Shown here piece after piece: positions 25,423-38,341 of a stretch of 64,000 nt of DNA. The translations under genes and the position numbers were made by a program. A model generated the notes under the pieces. That model saw nothing but the letters and a program-made list of their open reading frames with translations. It had not been told where the DNA came from and searched no databases. Each line of letters starts with the position of its first letter. Positions within the stretch are counted from its first letter, which is position 1. Source of the stretch: Garcia nutans (taxonomy: Eukaryota; Streptophyta; Magnoliopsida; Malpighiales; Euphorbiaceae); the NCBI GenBank assembly GCA_947685225.1, contig CANTUV010000015.1, positions 620,001 to 684,000 on the forward strand. The letters run 5' to 3'.

Positions 25423-27757
25423 TGTAACACCCCTATATACCGTATACGTACCAAGCATGCTTAAACGATCGTAACATACGTATACTGAATATAGAAAATG
25501 CCACAGTTTAAAAAGAAGCACAACAAATATCTTTGTAAATAAGTGAAACCAATCTCAAACATTTAAAAGAAATCCAAAAGACACCATATAAAAATATTTA
25601 TTAATTCACAGCGGAAGTTATTACAAGTATATTATAAATCAAAGTTTACAAAACATAGAATATATACATGATTGGCAGCTCTTCTCTGATCTTTAAATTC
25701 CAAAATAACTCTTCAATGTCTACTCTCACTCGGTCTTGAGGAGCTCTCAGGTTCAACTCTGTTACCTGCGCGATCAAACAATATCGCGCTAAGCCAACGG
25801 CTTAGTAGTACAAAATATACCAACACTATACTATAAGGCAATGCAATGTCACACATTTGATTACTCAAATCAATATCATAGATGAAAGGATAACCACATA
25901 CCTTTATATTTCATAAACCATATATATAAACATATCACATTTCAATATCCTTCCATATATCTCATTAGTTAATCATTTTACCATTCCTGAATCACATTAA
26001 ACAAAGACAAGCATGGGCCCAAGACACACTAATATGCCATTCAACTTTCAGAGTTAATGCTTTGGTTTTGTTATCACATTTATCATTATCATAAACCCAA
26101 CTAGGCTTCAAGGATTTAGGTTCAACCAAGCTTCAAGGGGAACAAAGCATGCTAAGTATCAACCCAACTTGGCTTCAAGAACCAATCCAACCTAGCTTCA
26201 AGGGTTGTAACATCTCAATTAGGCTTCAAGGATGAAATCCAACCTAACTTCAAGAGAATGTTACCAATAGGCATGCCACCAACAACAAAACTCTGAAAAT
26301 GAATAACACATTAGACACACAATTCATTTATTGTTTCATTCTCAATTCTCATCATCAATTAGGCAAACATGCCTTATGTTCTTTCAATTGAATCATCATA
26401 GCCAAACACAATGGCTTCACATCACATTTGAGTTATCATAGCCAATCACAATGGCCTCATATCATATTATATCTCAATTCATATTATTCACCTAGCATCA
26501 TCATATTATATCTCAATTCATATTATTCACATAGCATCATTGGTATAACATTTCAAAATACATTATTCATATAACACATTGCCATTCACAAGTTTCACAA
26601 TGCACAATACCTAACCTTGTTCATATAATATCACATGCATTATCAAGTGTAAGTTCAATCTCAACCATGTAAGAAGAGAAAGGAAAAATCACAGTAGCCA
26701 ACACACTCAAGGGACACGGCCAAACTTGTGGCCGTGTCTCTCAACCAAAAGCCTCTCAACCAAAAGCAACAGAAGCCAACATGGGCAAGGGACACGGCCG
26801 TGTCTCCTCCAAAAATCACCCAACACGGCTAAATTTCCATGGACTTGGCCGTGTCTCTCATGAATTGGCCGTGTCTCTCCTTGCTTTTGGCCGTGTCTCT
26901 CATGAATTGGAACCCTAACATGTTCAAGTCCCCTTTGGTTGCACTCAATTACATGATACACAATTTAGCATAATTCAAATGAATGTAATCCATGTTCTAA
27001 ACACATATTTACCACAATATTCACCTTAACAACCCATCATCAACACATTTAATCACCTTCCACTTCAAAACCCTAAAAAAAAAACAACATCACTATTAAC
27101 CTACCATCCTCAACCAAAACCAAACCAACACTAAATTAACTCACAATCAATTTCAACATTTAGAAACTCATCTCAAACATACCAAAACATAATATTATCA
27201 AATCACAACACACTTCAAACACATCTTCAAAATACCAAAGGAAAACAAGAGAGTACTTACCTTAGATGAAGAAATTTCACAAATCTCCAACCAAAACCTT
27301 TGATTCTTCCTTCAATTTGATTCTAGCATCAAGAACACCTCTCTTGCTCTCTCCTCTCTTGAATGGCCGGCACACAAAGGAAAAGAAAAGAAAATAATCA
27401 TAAGTCAAACTTCTCTTCTTCTTTAAATATCCACCAAGCAATTTTAACAATGTAATTACCTAAATGCCCTTACCAATTTAACTTAACATTTGTCACATAT
27501 ATGCCCATTTAAGTAATTGCACATATCCCACAAAAATATCCTCTTCCATTGACTATCCCTTTTGACTAATGTATATGTTATATATATAACCATATACCCA
27601 ACATATACACTTTCTCTCTACACATTATTTTCCTTTTTAAACAATACATAAACATTCTCTTTTCAATATCTTTTCTCTTTTAAATCAACATATACATTCA
27701 ATCTAATTAAAACAACAATAATATTCAAACTTCTAGGGCATACATTAGGATATTACA
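25423..27757 (-). repeat. 3' LTR of element E
   Basis: Read on the plus strand it runs from TGTAACACCCC to GGATATTACA. Compared with the 5' LTR it carries an extra 15 bp (a repeated CTCAACCAAAAG segment near 26740-26755). Near its left edge, GTATACGTA and TACGTATAC form arms around AAGCATGCTT. A CAAGCTTCAAGG-type direct repeat field occupies about 26100-26250. Confidence 0.96.
26713..26898. repeat. GACACGGCC palindrome cluster in the 3' LTR of E
   Basis: About eight GACACGGCC or GGCCGTGTC half-sites. They include arms GACACGGCCA/TGGCCGTGTC with a 6-bp spacer, and one perfect 14-bp palindrome GACACGGCCGTGTC. In the other LTR of E (33916-34085) that palindrome has one change. Confidence 0.9.
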
Positions 27758-27770
27758 ATTCTCCCCCTCT
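27758..27770 (-). promoter_or_regulatory. Polypurine tract of element E
   Basis: Minus-strand AGAGGGGGAGAAT directly abuts the 3' LTR, where plus-strand DNA synthesis of gypsy elements is primed. The upstream TTTCGAGGACGAAATTTCTT stretch is characteristic of this chromovirus group. Confidence 0.93.
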
Positions 27771-27803
27771 AAAAAGAAATTTCGTCCTCGAAATTAACTG
27801 ATA

Positions 27804-29141
27804 TCAAGTCTGGAATAGTTGAGGATATTGATCTCGCATGGCTTGCTCACTCTCCCAAGTTGCCTCTTCTCTCCCATGATTCTTCCACAAAATCTTTAAC
27901 AAAGGCACTTTCTTATTTCTCAACTCTTTCACATCACGTGCCAAGATAGCAACTGGTTCTTCTTCGAATGTCAGATCTGGACTCACTTCAATAGATTCAA
28001 TTGGCAACACATGAGATGGATCCGACCTGTATCTCCTCAACATAGAAACATGGAATACATTATGGATCCTTTCTAACTCAGGTGGCAAAGCAAGCCGATA
28101 AGCAACTGGTCCAACTCTTTCCAAAACTTCATATGGTCCAATGAAACGAGGACTCAATTTTCCTTTCCGACCAAACCTCAAGATTTTTTTCCAAGGAGAC
28201 ACCTTCAAAAATACATTATCTCCCACATTGTATTCAATGTCTCTCCTCTTCAAATCTGAATAAGATTTATGTCGGTCCGAAGCTGTTTTCAACCTATCTC
28301 GAATCATTTTCACTTTCACTTCAGTTTCTTTAACCAAATCAGGACCAATTAATTTACCTTCACCAAGTTCATTCCAACATAGAGGGGTCCTGCACCGTCT
28401 ACCATACAATGCTTCGAATGGGGCCATACCAATGCTAGATTGATGACTGTTATTGTAAGCAAATTCAACAAGTGGTAAGAATCCATCCCAACTTCTAGAG
28501 AAATCAATGACACAGCTTCTCAACATATCCTCAATAATCTGTATCACCCTCTCAGACTGCCCATCTGTCTGAGGATGGAAAGCAGTGCTGAAATGTAATC
28601 GAGAACCCAAAGCACCATGTAAACTCTTCCAAAACCTTGAAGTAAATCGGGGATCTCGATCAGACACTATAGAAGTTGGAACACCATGTAGCTTCACAAT
28701 CTCATGGATATACAGCTCAGCTAACCTCTCCAAAGAGTAATCCATCCGAACCAGAAGAAAATGAGCTGTCTTAGTCAATCTATCAACAATCACCCAAATA
28801 GCATCATGCTTTCTTTGTGTCAATGGCAGACCAGATACGAAATCCATGGTTACTCTATCCCATTTCCATTCAGGTACTGACAAAGGTTGAAGTAACCCTG
28901 TTGGAACTTGATGCTCAGCTTTTACCCTCTGACATGTGAGACATTTAGACACAAAATCTGCAATGTCTCTCTTCATATCGGACCACCAATAATGCTGTCT
29001 CAAATCATGATACATCTTTGTACTGCCCGGATGCATAGCAAATACTGGCTGATGTGCTTCTTCTAAAATGATCCTTCTCAAATTAGTATCATCAGGTACA
29101 CACATTCTGCTCTTAAACCAAAGACTCCCATCACCTCTCAC
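27804..29141 (-). pseudogene. Integrase and chromodomain part of element E pol
   Basis: An open frame of 445 codons. The zinc-binding HHCC region includes AMHPGSTKMYHDLR and CLTCQ (about residues 30-72). The DDE core has D100 in TMDF, D161 in SDRDPRF and E197 in QSERVIQ. GPYEVL is near residue 335. The C terminus (about 393-440), EEEPVAIL to EATWESE and YPQLF, is the chromodomain-like module that guides integration in chromoviruses. The frame itself is intact, but two in-frame stops separate it from the RNase H part upstream, so it would not be made as part of a polyprotein. It ends just before the polypurine tract. Confidence 0.93.
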
Positions 29142-29252
29142 AATAAAATCTCGACTCTTTCCATTCTGTCAATCTGAAACAATCTTTTGAATCTTCTCAT
29201 CAGCCAATTGAGCCTCTTTAATCTGATCCAACAATATTGGTTTCAATTGCAA

Positions 29253-30644
29253 CTATGCCAACAATGCACCATCATCACAAGGTATAAAACTAGCATGTAA
29301 TGCTCTCAACTCAACAAGCAACGAGAGCGAATAAACAGTCAACCCTGCTAAAGACTTCCGACTCAAGGCATCAGCAACAACATTTGCTTTACCTGGATGA
29401 TAATCAATCAAACAGTCGTAGTCTTTAATCAATTCCAACCATCTTTTCTGTCGAAGATTGAGTTCTCTTTGGACACCCAAGTATTTTAAACTTTTATGAT
29501 CAGTATAGATAAAACACTTCTCCCCATATAGATAATGTCGCCAAATCTTCAATGCAAACACAATGGCTGCCAATTCCAAATCATGGGTCAGATAATTGAG
29601 CTCATGAGGTTTCAACTGTCGAGAAGCATAAGCTATAACTTTACCTTCTTGCATCAAAACACAACCCAAACCATTATGTGAAGCATCACTGTAAATCACA
29701 TATGGTTTATCTTCCACAGGTAAAGTAAGAACAGGCGCTTGAGTCAACATTTCTCTCAACTGTTCGAAGCTAGCCTGACACTGATCTGTCCATACAAATC
29801 TAACTCCCTTTCGAAGCAATCTGGTAAGTGGAGTAGCTATCAAAGAAAATCCTTTCACAAACCGTCGGTAATAGCCTGCCAAACCCAGAAAACTTCTAAC
29901 TTCAGTCACAGAATTTGGTGGACTCCAATTCAAAATAACTTCAACTTTACTCGGATCAACTCTAATACCCTCTGCTGAAACTATATGACCGAGAAAAGTA
30001 ACTTGATCAAGCCAAAACTCACACTTCGACAGTTTAGCAAACAATTGCTTCTCTCTCAAAATCTGCAGCACAATCCGCAGATACTTATCATGCTCCTCCT
30101 CATTACGCGAATACACCAATATATCATCAATAAAGACCACTACAAACTGATCAAGATAGGGCCTAAACACCCTATTCATCAAATCCATAAAAACAGCAGG
30201 TGCATTCATCAAACCAAAAGGCATAACTAGAAACTCATAATGCCCATATCTCGTACGAAAGGCTGTCTTAGGAATATCCTCAGCTCTGACTCTCAACTGA
30301 TGGTACCCTGATCTCAAATCAATTTTGGAAAATACTGCTGCACCTTTCAATTGATCAAAGAGATTATCAATTCTAGGCAAAGGATATTTATTTTTAATAG
30401 TCACCTTGTTCAATTGCCTATAATCGATACACAATCTCATAGTACCATATTTCTTCTTCACAAACAAAATAGGAGCTCCCCACGGTGAAACACTAGGGCG
30501 AACAAACCCTTTATCTAGCAACTCCTGTAACTGCACCTTCAACTCTCTCAGTTCAGCAGGTGCCATTCTGTAAGGAGTAATAGAGATAGGAGTGGTATCA
30601 GGCAATAATTCAATACCAAACTCCACCTCTCTCTCAGGAGGCAA
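29253..30644 (-). pseudogene. Reverse transcriptase and RNase H part of element E pol
   Basis: An open frame of 463 codons. Reverse transcriptase: LCIDYRQLNK, D109 in SKIDLRSGYHQ, MPFGLMNAPA and the FIDDILVYS active site (residues 171-174). RNase H: D320 in YSDAS, E357 in LELAA, D382 in YTDHKSL and D425 in VADALSRK. All catalytic acids are present. Upstream, the frame is separated from protease by a 1-bp loss near 30645: a PPEREVEFG segment continues out of frame with the preceding EELEG. Downstream, TAG ends the frame after DDGALLA and a TGA follows about 30 codons later, before the integrase frame. Both stops could come from C-to-T changes (CAG or CGA). Confidence 0.94.
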
Positions 30645-32458
30645 CCCTCCAACTCCTCTGGAAACACATCTGGAAACTCTGCAACTGTGTGTATATTATC
30701 AATTTGAGAACCCTTTACTCTAGTATCCACCACATGAGCAAGATAGGCGTCACACCCCTTTCTAATCAATCTCCTAGCTGCAACCGCTGAAACAAACAAG
30801 GATGGTAGCTGTTCCTGCTCATTAGATATTAACACCTCTCTACCATCACTGGTTCTCAAGGTAACAACTTTCTTTTTACAGTCAACCACAGCTCCATGTC
30901 TAGATAACCAGTCCATGCCTAGGATCACATCATATTCTTTAAAAGGCATCTCAATTAAATCTCCAAGGAACTCCTCACCTTGCACCATTACTGCACTATC
31001 TCGGTGCACCTTACTAACAATCACACTATGCCCTAAAGGATTTGTCACCAATACATCAAATCCTAGGGATTCAGCATGCACATCAGACACAGGCAAAATA
31101 GATGCACTAATATATGAATGTGTGGAACCCGGATCAATCAAAGCAAGTACTGAAATACCAAATAAAGAAAAAGTACCAGCTATGACTGCCGAAGCATCTG
31201 GTTGCCTCTGCATCACATAAATCCTCTGAGAAGATCCAGCCTCCTCTGGTCTACTCTCCCTGGATGTAGAATCTCCTCTAGAATTGAACCCAGATCTACC
31301 TCCTCTGCTGAAACCTCTGCCTCCGCGACCTCCCCTCACACTAGGTCGAGAAGCTGCAGTATCCACTGACATCCGCTCCTGTCTTTCAGGACAATCTCTA
31401 ACAAAGTGATCAGGCGACCCACATCTGAAACATACCCCTGTCACACCAGTCCTCCAACAAGGACCACCATGTGGTCTACCACAATGAATGCATATGGGTA
31501 AGGTGGATCTCTGCATCACTGGAGTCGGAGCACTTGCCACTGAAACTGTAGGTCTAGATCTATGCCTCTGAAACTGTACTGACCTACCCGCTGGCCTCTG
31601 ACTCCTACTAACCTGAGGAATAAAACTTCCTTTACCTCTTTTCACAGATGAAGACCCTGCCTCAAACTGGGGCCTTCTAACCCTGATCTCTTCCTCTGAA
31701 GCAGCTGCAATAACCTGAGCTCTCTCCACACTCCTAGCTGCTGCCACAAGCTGGGAAAAATCATGATATCTAGATCTAGCCACATGACACATGATAGAGG
31801 GCCTCAATCCCTCCTCAAATCTCCTGCATCTATCTATCTCATAAGATATAATACCCCCAGCATACTGACTCAACCGGATAAAATCTAACTCATATTCCGT
31901 AACAGTCCGGTGATCTTGCTTCAAGCTTAAAAACTCCATCTTCTTCACATCTTTGTACTCCCTAGGAGTATATTTCAATTCAAACTCTCTTAGAAAATCA
32001 GCATAGGACAATGTTGGTGGATCATCCATAGCATGGGGCACTGTCTTCCACCAGTCATATGCGTCCTTTTGCAACAATGATCTTGCATAATCAAACTTTT
32101 CCTCTGGAGTGGCTTGCAACTGAACAAATATTCTCTGTACTTTATCTAGCCACTGCTCAGCTACAGCTGGATCAATAGTACCCAAGAAGTCTTCTGCTCC
32201 ATATTTCCTTAATTTATCATACTGTCTCACTGATACCAAAGGCTGTGGGGGTGGTGGCGGTGGTTGTACTGGTGTTTGCCTCAACAAATCAATCACATGC
32301 CTAAACCAACCTGGCGGAACCTCCTCACCAGCTGGTCTCCCCGACACAGAAGCAGGTACCTCTCCAGCACTATCCACTCTGGCTCCCTCTCTAATCTCAT
32401 CAGGAGCTATACTCTCAGCACTACCCTCGACTGACTGACGTGAGTGAGAATCCATCAC
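30640..32458 (-). pseudogene. Gag and protease of element E
   Basis: The frame starts with MMDSHSRQSV and has about 605 codons of family sequence before the frameshift. The capsid-like part (about 80-250) includes KLRKYGAEDF, WLDKVQRIF, AYDWWKTV and FLSLKQDHRTVTEYE. A CCHC zinc knuckle, CFRCGSPDHFVRDC, lies at 343-356, after a CIHCGRPHGGPCW motif. A Gly/Arg-rich linker follows. Protease has LIDPGSTHSYIS at about 440-451 and VILGMDWL near 511-518. The Asp-Pro-Gly in place of Asp-Ser/Thr-Gly is seen in other plant gypsy proteases. The start was taken at the first Met after the primer-binding-site leader (about 150 bp). Confidence 0.92.
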
Positions 32459-32605
32459 AACCTATATCTGCAAACACAGCAGAATACCTTTCATTAAAGA
32501 TCAGAGACTGCCAATGCCAAACATGTATGTTATTCAAAAATCCACGTTTTAAAATCAAAACACTCTTTTTCTTACACTTAACCTAGGTTGAGAATCTCAA
32601 ACCTA

Positions 32606-32618
32606 GGCTCTGATACCA
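32606..32618 (-). promoter_or_regulatory. tRNA-iMet primer-binding site of element E
   Basis: Minus-strand TGGTATCAGAGCC is complementary to the 3' end of plant initiator methionine tRNA. It lies 7 bp (ATTGTTT) from the 5' LTR, the usual arrangement in gypsy elements of this type. Confidence 0.96.
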
Positions 32619-32625
32619 AAACAAT

Positions 32626-34947
32626 TGTAACACCCCTATATACCGTATACGTACCAAGCATGCTTAAACGATCATAACATACGTATACTGAATATAGAAA
32701 ATGCCACAGTTTAAAAAGAAGCACAACAAATATCTTTGTAAATAAGTGAAACCAATCTCAAACATTTAAAAGAAATCCAAAAGACACCATATAAAAATAT
32801 TTATTAATTCACAGCGGAAGTTATTACAAGTATATTATAAATCAAAGTTTACAAAACATAGAATATATACATGATTGGCAGCTCTTCTCTGATCTTTAAA
32901 TTCCAAAATAACTCTTCAATGTCTACTCTCACTCGGTCTTGAGGAGCTCTCAGGTTCAACTCTGTTACCTGCGCGATCAAACAATATCGCGCTAAGCCAA
33001 CGGCTTAGTAGTACAAAATATACCAACACTATACTATAAGGCAATGCAATGTCACACATTTGATTACTCAAATCAATATCATAGATGAAAGGATAACCAC
33101 ATACCTTTATATTTCATAAACCATATATATAAACATATCACATTTCAATATCCTTCCATATATCTCATTAGTTAATCATTTTACCATTCCTGAATCACAT
33201 TAAACAAAGACAAGCATGGGCCCAAGACACACTAATATGCCATTCCACTTTCAGAGTTAATGCTTTGGTTTTGTTATCACATTTATCATTATCATAAACC
33301 CAACTAGGCTTCAAGGATTTAGGTTCAACCAAGCTTCAAGGGGAACAAAGCATGCTAAGTATCAACCCAACTTGGCTTCAAGAACCAATCCAACCTAGCT
33401 TCAAGGGTTGTAACATCTCAATTAGGCTTCAAGGATGAAATCCAACCTAACTTCAAGAGAATGTTACCAATAGGCATGCCACCAACAACAAAACTCTGAA
33501 AATGAATAACACATTAGACACACAATTCATTTATTGTTTCATTCTCAATTCTCATCATCAATTAGGCAAACATGCCTTATGTTCTTTCAATTGAATCATC
33601 ATAGCCAAACACAATGGCTTCACATCACATTTGAGTTATCATAGCCAATCACAATGGCCTCATATCATATTATATCTCAATTCATATTATTCACCTAGCA
33701 TCATCATATTATATCTCAATTCATATTATTCACATAGCATCATTGGTATAACATTTCAAAATACATTATTCATATAACACATTGCCATTCACAAGTTTCA
33801 CAATGCACAATACCTAACCTTGTTCATATAATATCACATGCATTATCAAGTGTAAGTTCAATCTCAACCATGTAAGAAGAGAAAGGAAAAATCACAGTAG
33901 CCAACACACTCAAGGGACACGGCCAAACTTGTGGCCGTGCCTCTCAACCAAAAGCAACAGAAGCCAACATGGGCAAGGGACAAGGCCGTGTCTCCTCCAA
34001 AAATCACCCAACACGGCCAAATTTCCATGGACTTGGCCGTGTCTCTCATGAATTGGCCGTGTCTCTCCTTGCTTTTGGCCGTGTCTCTCATGAATTGGAA
34101 CCCTAACATGTTCAAGTCCCCTTTGGTTGCATTCAATTACATGATACACAATTTAGCATAATTCAAATGAATGTAATCCATGTTCTAAACACATATTTAC
34201 CACAATATTCACATTAACAACCCATCATCAACACATTTAATCACCTTCCACTTCAAAACCCTAAAAAAAAAAACAACATCACTATTAACCTACCATCTTC
34301 AACCAAAACCAAACCAACACTAAATTAACTCACAATCAATTTCAACATTTAGAAACTCATCTCAAACATACCAAAACATAATATTATCAAATCACAACAC
34401 ACTTCAAACACATCTTCAAATTACCAAAGGAAAACAAGAGAGTACTTACCTTAGATGAAGAAATTTCACAAATCTCCAACCAAAACCTTTGATTCTTCCT
34501 TCAATTTGATTCTAGCATCAAGAACACCTCTCTTTCTCTCTCCTCTCTTGAATGGCCGGCACACAAAGGAAAAGAAAAGAAAATAATCACAAGTGAAACT
34601 TCTCTTCTTCTTTAAATATCCACCAAGCAATTTTAACAAAGCAATTACCTAAATGCCCTTACCAATTTAACTTAACATTTGTCACATATATGCCCATTTA
34701 AGTAATTGCACATATCCCATAAAAATATCCTCTTCCATTGACTATCCCTTTTGACTAATGTATATGTTATATATATAACCATATACCCAACATATACACT
34801 TTCTCTCTACACATTATTTTCCTTTTTAAACAATACATAAACATTCTCTTTTCAATATCTTTTCTCTTTTAAATCAACATATACATTCAATCTAATTAAA
34901 ACAACAATAATATTCAAAACTTCTAGGGCATACATTGGGATATTACA
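32626..34947 (-). repeat. 5' LTR of element E
   Basis: 2322 bp with the same ends as the 3' LTR. It differs by scattered substitutions and by lacking the 15-bp duplication. It carries the palindrome cluster at 33916-34085 and would hold the element's promoter. Confidence 0.96.
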
Positions 34948-36215
34948 AATACACGGACTCATAATTCACAAATGAATATTGACCCCTTCGACGAGCCCAT
35001 AAGGTGGTCCCGCTAGCCCGTTAGCGGGCGGGGGTCAAGGGGGCAGCGCCCCATAAAATTTTAAAAATTGGTTTTTATGGTCGTAGGTTTTGGTGTTGAA
35101 AATTATGATTTTAGGGTTTAAGATTTAGAAAATAGGGTTTTGAAATTGGAAGAAACTAATGTTACTTTTAAAAGAATAATGCTTATTGTGTGATTTTGGA
35201 AAGAAGAATTAATTAGGATTAAAGATTTTGATATTTGAAAAATAAGGTTACTGGATGTTTGAATTAGAGATTAGTTTAGGGTTTTAAGAAAATAGTTTAT
35301 TATTTTATGGTTTTAGAAAAGTGTAATTAGGGTTTTAGATTTCAAAAATATGTTTTACGGGTATTAAGGAATTAGGGTTTTGAAAAATAGTTTTTAGGGT
35401 TTCAAATAAAGTTTAGATGGTTTATAGAATAATTGATCAATTGTATGATGAAATAATTAATCCAACTTGATGAAGCTACTGTAAATATAAACAAAGAAAT
35501 AGAGATTCAAACTTGCGTAGTTGGTTCCACCAAAAACTTATTTCTAGATGAACAATAACAATGGCATTGTTGCTGCCTTTGATGGATTGATGAATGCTTC
35601 TTGTTCTTTCAAGCTTGAGGTTGGCCAAAGAAATCCAAAAGTCCAAGGTCAAGTCTAAAATTTCTCCCCGATCAAAAGTCCAAAGTCTCCCCCTTAATTC
35701 TGTGTTTTAATGTGGTATTTATATAAAAAATAATAATCTTACTTATAATTGTCTAAGGAAATTCAAACCCTTTAGGAAAAGAAACTAAAACCAAATAGAA
35801 TTTAGTTTCAAAAAAAACTGTGCTGGTAAAAAAATTGCTGGCAAAAACAGCGAGCGAGCGAGCTGCTGCGGGCGGGTGCTGGGTGGCCAGCCAATTCGCC
35901 ACAGGAAATTCCTGCTGTGAATTGGCCCAAGGCCATTTTGCAGCAAGAATTTTCTGCGGTGAAATGGCCTGCAGGAAATTCCTACGGGCGAATTGGCCTG
36001 GCCAATTCAACTTTCGGCGATGAATTTTTTTCGTCTCCTATTTTTATTTTTATTTTTTATTATTTTTATTTTATTAACTTCACCATTTTTATTTTTATTA
36101 AAAATTATAAATAATAAATACTAAAATAAATATTATTTAATTAAAATACCACAGAAATTATTTTGGACTATAAAAAATATTGGACTAGACTGAGTAAAAA
36201 AATTAAGGGTCTACA

Positions 36216-37110
36216 CATAAGCTCCAACAAATTGATGCAAGCAAGCTTATGAACATAAGCTTCTCTCCTGAGTAACTTTGAACATGAGAAGACAATCATC
36301 TGCAAAGAAAAGATAAGAAAATGTTGGGGCACCTTTAGCTACTCTACAACCATGGACAAGACCCATGGATTTTCTTTGCTTAATTAATGCTGACAAGTCT
36401 TTAGTGCATAAGATAAATAGCAAAGGAGAAAGGATCTCCCTAGCATAAGCCTCTGTCCAGTATGATTAGTCCTAAACAAAAACCTTCATGAACAATGTGA
36501 AAAGAGACACTAGATATATATGACATTATCAAGTCCGCCCACTTTGGATCAAATTCAACTTAAGCATGACGGCTTTTAGATAAAATCATTCAACTCTATC
36601 AAAAACTTTATGCATGTCAATTTTTAAATCAGCATATCCATGCCTTCCTTAAGACTCCCTTTTTCAAATAACGAATAGATTCAAAAGCTATAATGACATT
36701 ATTAGTAAGGCACCTTCCTGGGACAAAAGCACTTTGACTGTTTGAAATTAACTTATGAAGAACAAACGACATTCTAGTTGCAAGAACCTTAGCCATAATT
36801 TTATAAACAACATCACACATTGAAATAGGCCTTAAATCACCGATAACTTGAGGACTCTTTTTCTTGGGAATCAATGCAATATTCATCTCATTAAACTCTT
36901 TTGGAATGGAACCTTGACTAAGATACAAAGACATGCATATGTTACGTCTTTCCCAATAACTGACCAAAACTTTTGTAAAAAATCCAGAATTAAAACCATT
37001 AAGACTAGGAGTTTTATTAGGATGCATACTGATTAGAGCTTGTCTCACTTCATCTGCATTGAAGGGTCTTAATAAAAAGTCGTTGTCTTCTCATGATAGC
37101 TTAGATGAAA
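36216..37110 (-). pseudogene. LINE reverse transcriptase (ORF2), truncated
   Basis: The minus-strand frame at 36629-37048 gives MHPNKTPSLNGF, FFTKVL..YW, IPKEFNEMNIALIPKK, LRPISMCDVVYKIMAKVLA.R and SQSAFVPGR, the fingers and palm of plant L1-type reverse transcriptases. In another frame near 36270-36310 the catalytic FADD motif follows, as YLFFADDCLLMF. Stops and frameshifts separate the blocks. Just after the FADD region the LINE is interrupted by solo LTR D (TSD CATAA), and the thumb and connection are missing. Confidence 0.88.
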
Positions 37111-37115
37111 AAAAT

Positions 37116-38341
37116 CTAATACTTCATTATAATAAGAAGCTTCAAATCAAAATAAAGATGAAAATGATTAACCATTAGCTCCTCTAAATCATGATTCCAT
37201 TCACACCAGTTGTTATTTGCATCCTTTAGCCGAGTAATCTTATTCCTTTTCTTCCTTGCATTTGCCATTGCATGAAAGTATTTAGTATCAGAATCTCTCA
37301 AGCGTAACAAATGTTGCTTAGCTCATTGCGTCCAGTAAACCTCTTGATGTTGAAGAATTTCATCATGCTTCCTATTAGCCTATTCAAAAGCAGCAATATC
37401 ATCCACTAAAGAAGAATTTCCCAAAGCTTTAATAACACATCTTCAATCTACTAGCTCATTCTTAATTGCAAGGTCCTTAGATATTCACCAATGAGATAGA
37501 TCACTACTACAATAAAAGAGTTTTGTGCATAAATCTCTTGAAGGATCATGGGACCAAGAGGATGAAACAACCTCTAAATAGTTAGACTCTAAAGACCAAT
37601 TATTCTAAAATTGAAAAGAGCAAGGAAAAGAGCGTAGCTGATTAGGAACACAAGAATCTAGCAAGTGAATATGATATGAAGTCGTAACATCTAAAACATG
37701 AGAAATTGAATTAGGAAATTTTTGTAACCATAATGAATTAACAAAAGCTTGATCTAATCTTTCATGAACCCAACCAGTAGAGCCCCTACCTCTCTCCCAA
37801 GTAAACAAACTGCCTTCAAAAGGCAAAGACCAAAGATGGGAATCAGACATAGCATATTTAAAACCTTACAAGATCCGAGAAGGTCTTGGATGTTGACTTT
37901 CTTTTTCATAAGCAAACATAATATCATTGAAATCCCCCAAGCACAAACATGGCAAAGAGTTATTGATAGCCAAACTATGAATTAAACTCCAGGATTCTCT
38001 ATGACGAGATGATTCAGGACAACCATAATAACATGTAAGTCTCCATTCAATTCCATCTTTAAAAACAACCAAAACATCCATATGATGTTTAGAAAAACTT
38101 CGCAGAAAAGCCTGAATCACATTATTCCAAAGGAGAGTTAAACCTCCACTATGGCCTATACAGTTAACTGTAAAAACATTATCAAACTTTAATTGATTCT
38201 TAACTAATTCAATCTTATGCCTAAGAATAAGATTTTCCATAAGAAAAATAAAATCCATCCTACTCTTTCAAATTAACTCCCTTAAGAGTTCAACTACACG
38301 TGGTTGCCAAGCCCACAACAGTTCCAAGCTAGACAACACAT
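37116..38341 (-). pseudogene. LINE ORF2 apurinic-type endonuclease and linker
   Basis: ORF2 appears to start at 38341-38339 on the minus strand with MCCLAWNCCGLGN, close to the usual L.WNcRGLG start of plant L1 endonucleases, and meets a stop at once. Frame 37866-38258 carries GGLTLLWNN, WRLTCYYGCPES, SW and CLGDFNDI, where GDFN is the conserved endonuclease motif. Frame 37605-37850 continues with FTWERG, HERLDQA and SHVLDVTTSYH, where the usual SDH is lost. Frame 37116-37310 carries LRDSDTKYFHAMANARKKRNKI, the linker before the reverse transcriptase. At least two frameshifts and several stops make this non-functional. Confidence 0.85.

Larger units (their letters stand above)
25423..34947 (-). 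mobile_element. Element E: full-length Ty3/gypsy chromovirus (Tekay/Del-like), 9525 bp
   Basis: Two LTRs (25423-27757 and 32626-34947) flank gag, protease, reverse transcriptase, RNase H, integrase and chromodomain, in that order on the minus strand. The TSD is a perfect AATAC (25418-25422 and 34948-34952). A tRNA-iMet primer-binding site and a polypurine tract are in place. By eye the LTRs differ by roughly 17 substitutions and three indels in 2.3 kb, so this is a young insertion, the youngest that can be dated here. One frameshift and two stops break pol. It lies inside solo LTR D. Confidence 0.97.
24494..36215 (-). mobile_element. Solo LTR D, Tat/Ogre-like family, containing full-length element E
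   Basis: It begins TGTAAGCGGGGGATTTTCGC and ends AATTAAGGGTCTACA, with a perfect CATAA duplication (24489-24493 and 36216-36220). The first kilobase closely resembles the LTRs of element G (for example GAACACGGGCCTAAGCCCGG), so it belongs to that family and, by G's primer-binding site, reads leftward. Without element E it is about 2.19 kb. Its right part carries repeated GAATTGGCC and GGAAATTCCTGC motifs (35840-36010) where G has ATGTCGACC hairpins. It interrupts the LINE. Confidence 0.9.

Noticed and set aside
29739..31220. Plus-strand open frames within element E
   Set aside because: They are shadows of the reverse transcriptase and gag-protease frames on the minus strand.
32606..32618. 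tRNA gene fragment
   Set aside because: Only the 13-bp complement of the initiator tRNA end is present, in the primer-binding position; there is no cloverleaf around it.
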